Below, piece by piece: positions 7,678-11,013 of a stretch of DNA of 11,013 bases. Location: contig CAZOGY010000119.1 in NCBI GenBank assembly GCA_964579305.1, positions 1 through 11,013 on the forward strand, in the 5' to 3' direction. The stretch is from JBCBWG01 sp964579305 (GTDB lineage Bacteria; Pseudomonadota; Alphaproteobacteria; Rhizobiales; Hyphomicrobiaceae). The number at the start of each line of letters is the position of its first letter. Positions within the stretch are counted from its first letter, which is position 1. The translations under genes and the position numbers were made by a program. The notes below the pieces were generated by a model. The model was not told the origin of the DNA. It saw only the letters and a list, made by a program, of their open reading frames with translations, and ran no database searches.

Positions 7678-7947
7678 CACCGCTTGATCGTCTCACCGGC
7701 CGTGCGCAAAGCACGTGCGCGAACCGTTGCCGCTCGCTCGCGTTGGTTGTGACGTTGCGCTCGCGATCCCCGGGTGGCGCGCGCGGTGCGTTGCGGCCGC
7801 TGGTTTGGGCACGTGCGGCCGGTCGATGCGCGGTCAGGTCCGCTTGCAGCCGCGGCCAAGGGATCTGACGAAGCACGACCTGCATAAATCCAAACCGTGG
7901 TGCAAACGCGTTGCCTGGCGCAGGCGCTGCCGGCTTGAGGGAACCAA
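7678..7947. other. Intergenic spacer between the TPR and photolyase genes
   Basis: GC-rich, with no credible coding frame. It holds a small inverted repeat (CGTGC 7701-7705 / GCACG 7711-7715) without a T run, and the palindrome GCACGTGC twice (7711-7718 and 7809-7816). I found no convincing -35/-10 pair; a CATAAA at about 7884-7889 lacks a matching -35. Confidence 0.5.
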
Positions 7948-9381
7948 ATGTCTGCACCAACGATCGTCCTATTCCGCGCCGACTTGCGGGTCAGCGACCA
8001 TCCCGCGTTGACGCAAGCGGCCAAGAGCGGACCGGTGGTGCCTCTGTTCGTGTACGACACGGATGCCGCCGGGACCTGGGCGCCAGGTGGCGCAAGCCGG
8101 TGGTGGCTCCATCACTCGCTTGCCGCGTTGGCGGAAAGCCTCGCCGAGATCGGCAGTCCGCTGGTCATTCGCCACGGCGATACGGTTGAACAGGCTCTTG
8201 ACGTCGCTCAAGCAAGTAAAGCCGGTGCAATCTATTGGTCGCGTGGGGCTGAGCCGTGGTGGCGCTCGGTCGAGGACCGGCTCTATCCAGCGTGCAAGGA
8301 TGCCGGTCTGACGGTTAAGCGCTTTGCTGGGCAATTGCTGATTGATCCTGACGATATTCGCACCAAGTCAGGCGATGTTTACAAGGTCTACACGCCGTTC
8401 TGGAAGTCCGTTGCCGAGCGTCCGCAGCGAAAGCCGTTGCCCGCGGTGAAAGAGCTTGCTGCAGCGGACGGCAGGCTCGACAGCCTCGACCTTGATGCGC
8501 TTGAGTTGCTGCCAACCAAGCCGGACTGGTCGGGCGGGTTCACACCGCTGTGGACACCGGGCGAGGCGGGTGCGCACGCCCGGCTCAATTCATTTCTGGC
8601 TGAGGGGTTGGCGGCGTACGATGACGAACGCAATCGACCCGATCGGCAGGGGACATCGCGTTTGTCGCCGCATTTGCACCATGGGGAGATCTCGCCGGCG
8701 CAGTGCTGGGCCGCTGTCGCAAGCGAAATGGATCGCGATCCAAGCGCTGGTGCCGAGACCTTCTTGAAGGAAATCGTCTGGCGGGAGTTTTCCTACCACC
8801 TGCTTTATCACTGGCCGAATTTGCCGGAAGCCCCATTCCGTCAGGCATTTGCGCAGTTTCCCTGGCGGGAGGATGCTGCGCAATTGAAAGCCTGGCAAAG
8901 CGGGCAAACAGGTTATCCGATTGTCGACGCTGGGATGCGTGAGCTTTGGGAAACGGGCTGGATGCACAATCGCGTGCGTATGATCGTGGGTTCGTTTCTC
9001 ACAAAAAATCTTCTGTTGCCGTGGCAGTTTGGCGAGGCCTGGTTCTGGGACTGTCTGGTGGATGCCGACCTTGCTTCCAATGCGGCAAGCTGGCAGTGGG
9101 TCTCCGGTTCCGGGGCGGACGCGGCGCCCTATTTCCGCATTTTCAACGCGGTCACGCAAGGCGAGCGCTATGATCCTGACGGCGCCTATGTGCGGCGATG
9201 GGTGCCCGAAATCGCGGGTCTTGAGACGCGCTATATCCATGCGCCCTGGACGGCGCCGGCGTCTGCGTTGAAAGACGCCAATGTCACGCTCGGGGAGACC
9301 TATCCCGAGCCTATCGTCGATCACAAAGAAACCCGCGAACGCGCTTTGAACGCCTATGAAAAAATTAAAGGTGGGTCCTGA
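7948..9381 (+). CDS. phrB: Class I CPD deoxyribodipyrimidine photolyase
   Basis: Light-driven repair of cyclobutane pyrimidine dimers using FADH-; a 477-residue cytosolic DNA-binding flavoprotein of usual length. The N-terminal Rossmann-like antenna domain starts APTIVLFRADLRVSDHPAL (3-21). The FAD domain has GTSRLSPHLHHGEIS (235-249), KEIVWREFSYHLL (274-286), TGYPIVDAGMREL (321-333), TGWMHNRVRM (336-345), DADLASNAASWQW (372-384) and DAAPYFRIFN (391-400). By alignment from memory with the E. coli enzyme, the electron-transfer triad is present as Trp306, Trp359 and Trp382, and the flavin-site Asn378 is retained. This fits a working photolyase rather than a signalling cryptochrome, although the two cannot be fully separated by sequence. 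The antenna cofactor is not determined. ATG 7948 is preceded by GAGGGA at 7937-7942. A 270-bp gap separates it from the TPR gene. Confidence 0.95.
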   Translation: MSAPTIVLFRADLRVSDHPALTQAAKSGPVVPLFVYDTDAAGTWAPGGASRWWLHHSLAALAESLAEIGSPLVIRHGDTVEQALDVAQASKAGAIYWSRGAEPWWRSVEDRLYPACKDAGLTVKRFAGQLLIDPDDIRTKSGDVYKVYTPFWKSVAERPQRKPLPAVKELAAADGRLDSLDLDALELLPTKPDWSGGFTPLWTPGEAGAHARLNSFLAEGLAAYDDERNRPDRQGTSRLSPHLHHGEISPAQCWAAVASEMDRDPSAGAETFLKEIVWREFSYHLLYHWPNLPEAPFRQAFAQFPWREDAAQLKAWQSGQTGYPIVDAGMRELWETGWMHNRVRMIVGSFLTKNLLLPWQFGEAWFWDCLVDADLASNAASWQWVSGSGADAAPYFRIFNAVTQGERYDPDGAYVRRWVPEIAGLETRYIHAPWTAPASALKDANVTLGETYPEPIVDHKETRERALNAYEKIKGGS

Positions 9382-9496
9382 GAATTTATATGTGTGGCCC
9401 GCCCGCCAGTTGCAGACCTTCGACGAGGTTGACGGGATAACGGGTCGCAATCGCGGTCAAAACAGGTAAGCATCCATTAACCAATTTGTTTTGCGT

Positions 9497-9503
9497 TTGG
9501 AGG
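9497..9503 (+). promoter_or_regulatory. Ribosome binding site deciding start ATG 9509
   Basis: TTGGAGG sits 5 nt before ATG 9509. A TTG at 9491 in the same frame would place the motif inside the coding sequence and add six residues before the signal peptide, so the ATG is preferred. Confidence 0.8.
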
Positions 9504-9508
9504 ATGTG

Positions 9509-9943
9509 ATGCGTGTTGTGGGCTTGATAGCCGCCGCGTTTTGGGTCTTTGCCGTTGGCGTTATCGGGGCGTCGAGGCCAGCCGATGCTGGCGTCCGTGT
9601 GAATGTTTCAATCGCCCGGCAACGCATGACCGTCTATGTCAACGGTGCGCTGCGGTATTCCTGGCCGATCTCTTCGGGCCGTGGCCGTTATCGGACGCCC
9701 TATGGGGCTTACAGCCCGAAACGGCTTGTCCGAATGCATTATTCATCTCGTTATAATAACGCGCCGATGCCTTGCTCAATTTTCTTTTACGGCGGCTACG
9801 CGATCCACGGCACGAACCATACGCGTGCCTTGGGCCGGCCCGCCTCGCATGGCTGTGTCCGGCTGCGCACCAGCAACGCATGCCGACTTTATAATCTCGT
9901 GGCTCGGTATGGTTACAGGGCCACGCGCATTGTGATCCGCTGA
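9509..9943 (+). CDS. Small L,D-transpeptidase (YkuD domain), first of a tandem pair
   Basis: Exported peptidoglycan enzyme, 144 residues. L,D-transpeptidases make 3-3 cross-links between meso-DAP residues or attach proteins to the wall; which reaction this one performs is not visible. The signal peptide is MRVVGLIAAAFWVFAVGVIG with likely cleavage after ADA (about residue 27). The mature protein is little more than the YkuD domain: PISSGRGRYRTPYGAY (53-68), RMHYS (75-79), HGTN with His100, then the catalytic block GRPASHGCVRL with His114 and nucleophile Cys116. Two further cysteines, Cys89 and Cys125, are absent from the downstream paralogue. There is no LysM or other wall-binding domain. By hand, about 63 of 116 aligned residues are identical to the next gene, so this is a tandem duplication. 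TTAACCAA at 9477-9484 resembles a CtrA half-site, but that is weak. Confidence 0.93.
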   Translation: MRVVGLIAAAFWVFAVGVIGASRPADAGVRVNVSIARQRMTVYVNGALRYSWPISSGRGRYRTPYGAYSPKRLVRMHYSSRYNNAPMPCSIFFYGGYAIHGTNHTRALGRPASHGCVRLRTSNACRLYNLVARYGYRATRIVIR

Positions 9944-9965
9944 CGTTCGTTGCGCCGTGGGGATC

Positions 9966-9985
9966 GGGCCGTGGTGAACCGGCCC
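9966..9985 (+). terminator. Possible terminator hairpin after the first L,D-transpeptidase
   Basis: GGGCCG (9966-9971) and CGGCCC (9980-9985) pair perfectly around an 8-nt loop, 23 bp past the stop codon. Only CTTCCT follows rather than a T run, so termination would be weak. The position between two genes with separate ribosome sites and a promoter-like element further on supports it. Confidence 0.4.
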
Positions 9986-10032
9986 TTCCTGCAGAATTCC
10001 TGAACGCGATTGTTCAATACGTTGGCTGGCGT

Positions 10033-10062
10033 TTGACGCGGCATCAGGGCTGTTTGGCTAAC
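10033..10062 (+). promoter_or_regulatory. Possible promoter of the second L,D-transpeptidase
   Basis: TTGACG (10033-10038) matches five of six -35 bases. GCTAAC (10057-10062) is a weak -10 after 18 nt. Transcription would begin near 10069, giving a leader of about 30 nt to ATG 10100, which fits that start better than the GTG at 10070. Confidence 0.4.
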
Positions 10063-10089
10063 GTCCGCAGTGTCTTTCATTCACATTGC

Positions 10090-10093
10090 GGAG
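10090..10093 (+). promoter_or_regulatory. Ribosome binding site deciding start ATG 10100
   Basis: GGAG lies 6 nt before ATG 10100. The upstream in-frame GTG at 10070 would put it inside the gene and spoil the signal peptide by adding ten mostly non-basic residues. Confidence 0.7.
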
Positions 10094-10099
10094 TTTGGC

Positions 10100-10801
10100 A
10101 TGCGGTGGGGTTCGGGTGTCGGGATCATCGGGCTTGCGATGGTCGCCGGCGCATTCAGTCTTTGGGTTACGCCTGCGCAGGCGAACAAGCCGGTCAATAC
10201 GGCATCGCTGGGCAGCGCCGATACAGGCATGGCACGGGCGCCTAAGCGCCGCCGTGCCGGAGCGGCGCTTGTCGCGCGCATCAATTTGAGCTCGCAGACC
10301 ATGACGGTCAGCGTCGGCGGGCGTCAGCTTTATCATTGGCCGATCTCGTCAGGTCGGGCTGGCTATCTGACGCCGCGTGGTTCGTTTCGTGCCAAGTGGG
10401 CTGCGCGTATGCATTACTCGCGCAAGTATGACGGGGCGCCCATGCCTTATGCCGTGTTCTTTAACGGGGGCATCGCGACGCACGGCACGAATGCCGTCGG
10501 ACGCCTGGGCCGGCCCGCATCACACGGATGCATTCGTCTGCACACCGCCAATGCCCGCAAGCTCTATAACCTCGTCATGCGCTATGGCTATGCCCGGTCG
10601 CGGTTTGTCGTCGTCGGCACCACCCCGATCGGTCGCAAGCGTCACGTTGTGCGCAAGCAGCCGCGCCACCGGGTGGTGCAGAGGTCCCGCCGGTCGGTCG
10701 GCAACAGTGTGAAACCACGCGCGCGACCGGTCCGCCGCCGAACGCCGCGCACCGCGTATCGGCCGCAGCCGCGCATGGTGTGGCCTGGCGATCGTTATTG
10801 A
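10100..10801 (+). CDS. L,D-transpeptidase (YkuD domain) with Arg-rich C-terminal tail, second of a tandem pair
   Basis: Exported peptidoglycan-remodelling enzyme of 233 residues, paralogous to the preceding gene. The signal peptide (1-28) ends AQA before NKP. A short linker with a basic patch (PKRRRAG, 48-54) leads to the YkuD domain, about 57-173: MTVSVGG, PISSGRAGYLTPRGSF (81-96), RMHYS (103-107), HGTN with His128, GRPASHGCIRL with His142 and nucleophile Cys144, and KLYNLVMRYGY (154-164). Residues about 178-226 are Arg-rich and low complexity (RKRHVVRKQPRH, RARPVRRRTPRTAYRPQPR), probably disordered in the periplasm; binding to anionic wall or outer-membrane polymers is a guess. Unlike its neighbour it has a single cysteine. 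Cross-linking versus protein attachment cannot be told from the sequence. The start at ATG 10100 is set by the GGAG site and the signal peptide. Hairpins follow the stop. Confidence 0.93.
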   Translation: MRWGSGVGIIGLAMVAGAFSLWVTPAQANKPVNTASLGSADTGMARAPKRRRAGAALVARINLSSQTMTVSVGGRQLYHWPISSGRAGYLTPRGSFRAKWAARMHYSRKYDGAPMPYAVFFNGGIATHGTNAVGRLGRPASHGCIRLHTANARKLYNLVMRYGYARSRFVVVGTTPIGRKRHVVRKQPRHRVVQRSRRSVGNSVKPRARPVRRRTPRTAYRPQPRMVWPGDRY

Positions 10802-10810
10802 TCCGTTTCA

Positions 10811-10835
10811 GGGCCGCGTCGGCGAGGCGCGGCCC
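10811..10835. terminator. GC-rich hairpin 10 bp after the second L,D-transpeptidase
   Basis: GGGCCGCG (10811-10818) pairs perfectly with CGCGGCCC (10828-10835) around a 9-nt loop, starting 10 bp beyond the stop. No T run follows. It probably contributes to 3' end formation or mRNA protection, together with the next hairpin. Confidence 0.45.
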
Positions 10836-10836
10836 G

Positions 10837-10851
10837 GGCCGCTTTGCGGCC
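10837..10851. terminator. Second GC-rich hairpin, GGCCGC-TTT-GCGGCC
   Basis: A 6-bp perfect stem with a 3-nt loop directly after the first hairpin. Only two T residues follow, so it is an imperfect intrinsic terminator. The close pairing of the two hairpins directly after a stop codon makes a role in transcript ending likely. Confidence 0.45.
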
Positions 10852-10920
10852 TTGGGGCGGGGCTCCGATTGAATGGGGCATGCATGAGTTGGGGTTCACG
10901 GCGGTGGCTGGGTGGATCAA

Positions 10921-10974
10921 GTCTCAGATCTCAGATCTCACGTCTCAGATCTCACGTCTCAGATCTCACGTCTC
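10921..10974. repeat. Heptanucleotide tandem repeat, unit RTCTCAS
   Basis: Seven perfect-frame heptads (10921-10969) run in the order GTCTCAG, ATCTCAG, ATCTCAC, GTCTCAG, ATCTCAC, GTCTCAG, ATCTCAC, then a degenerate GTCTCGG. Variation is confined to the first base (G/A) and the last (G/C). The alternation also creates a 14-nt higher-order unit, GTCTCAGATCTCAC. Each ATCTCA unit that follows a G completes an AGATCT palindrome. It is intergenic, between two hairpins and a terminator. No function is known to me; slippage-prone length variation is expected. Confidence 0.9.
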
Positions 10975-10976
10975 GG

Positions 10977-11000
10977 GCGCCCAGCTTGCAGGGCGCTTTT
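10977..11000 (+). terminator. Intrinsic (Rho-independent) terminator
   Basis: GCGCCC (10977-10982) pairs with GGGCGC (10991-10996) around an 8-nt loop and is followed directly by TTTT (10997-11000). This is the best terminator-shaped element in the window. It is oriented to stop plus-strand transcription, presumably read-through from the second L,D-transpeptidase gene past the heptad array. Confidence 0.55.
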
Positions 11001-11013
11001 CGCGGAACGAACG

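Noticed and set aside
8590..9450. 286-residue minus-strand frame within the photolyase
   Set aside because: Long only because high-GC antisense frames lack stops; photolyase motifs are continuous on the plus strand.
9477..9484. TTAACCAA as a CtrA site upstream of the first L,D-transpeptidase
   Set aside because: Only a half-site with one mismatch, and no second TTAA at the required spacing; not enough for a feature.
10921..10974. Repeat array considered as a CRISPR
   Set aside because: Units are 7 nt and contiguous, with no spacers and no cas genes nearby.

Overview
The window looks like ordinary chromosome of an alphaproteobacterium, most likely of the order Hyphomicrobiales (Rhizobiales). 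The grounds are high G+C, a PII gene (glnB) directly upstream of class I glutamine synthetase (glnA), a DmlA-type decarboxylating dehydrogenase, exported TPR proteins, and small L,D-transpeptidases in tandem. The species cannot be named from the sequence alone.

Layout. Positions 1-1870 (minus strand) hold glnB-glnA, the nitrogen-sensing and ammonium-assimilation pair. Upstream of glnB at 1919-1934 lies a strong match to a sigma-54 (-24/-12) promoter, which fits NtrC-type nitrogen control. Divergent from it, 2128-4166 (plus strand) carries a GLOD5-like VOC protein whose stop codon overlaps the GTG start of a bifunctional NAD(P)HX repair enzyme (nnrD/yjeF type), so the two probably form a translationally coupled metabolite-repair unit. 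4314-5627 encodes a tartrate/D-malate dehydrogenase-like enzyme with an unusual Lys/Ala-rich N-terminal extension of about 85 residues. 5776-7677 encodes a membrane-anchored or exported TPR protein with an unrecognised C-terminal domain and an Arg/Ser-rich tail. 7948-9381 encodes a class I CPD photolyase with its full Trp triad. 9509-9943 and 10100-10801 are two tandem paralogous L,D-transpeptidases (YkuD domain), the second with an Arg-rich tail. The last 200 bases hold two GC-rich hairpins, a seven-unit heptanucleotide repeat and a good intrinsic terminator.

From 2128 onward every gene is on the plus strand, but the 109-270 bp gaps after nnrD suggest mostly separate transcription units. I see no phage, IS element, CRISPR array, tRNA or rRNA, and no convincing new multi-gene system. 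The most unusual points are the charged low-complexity appendages on three unrelated proteins, the unknown C-terminal domain of the TPR protein, and the heptad repeat.
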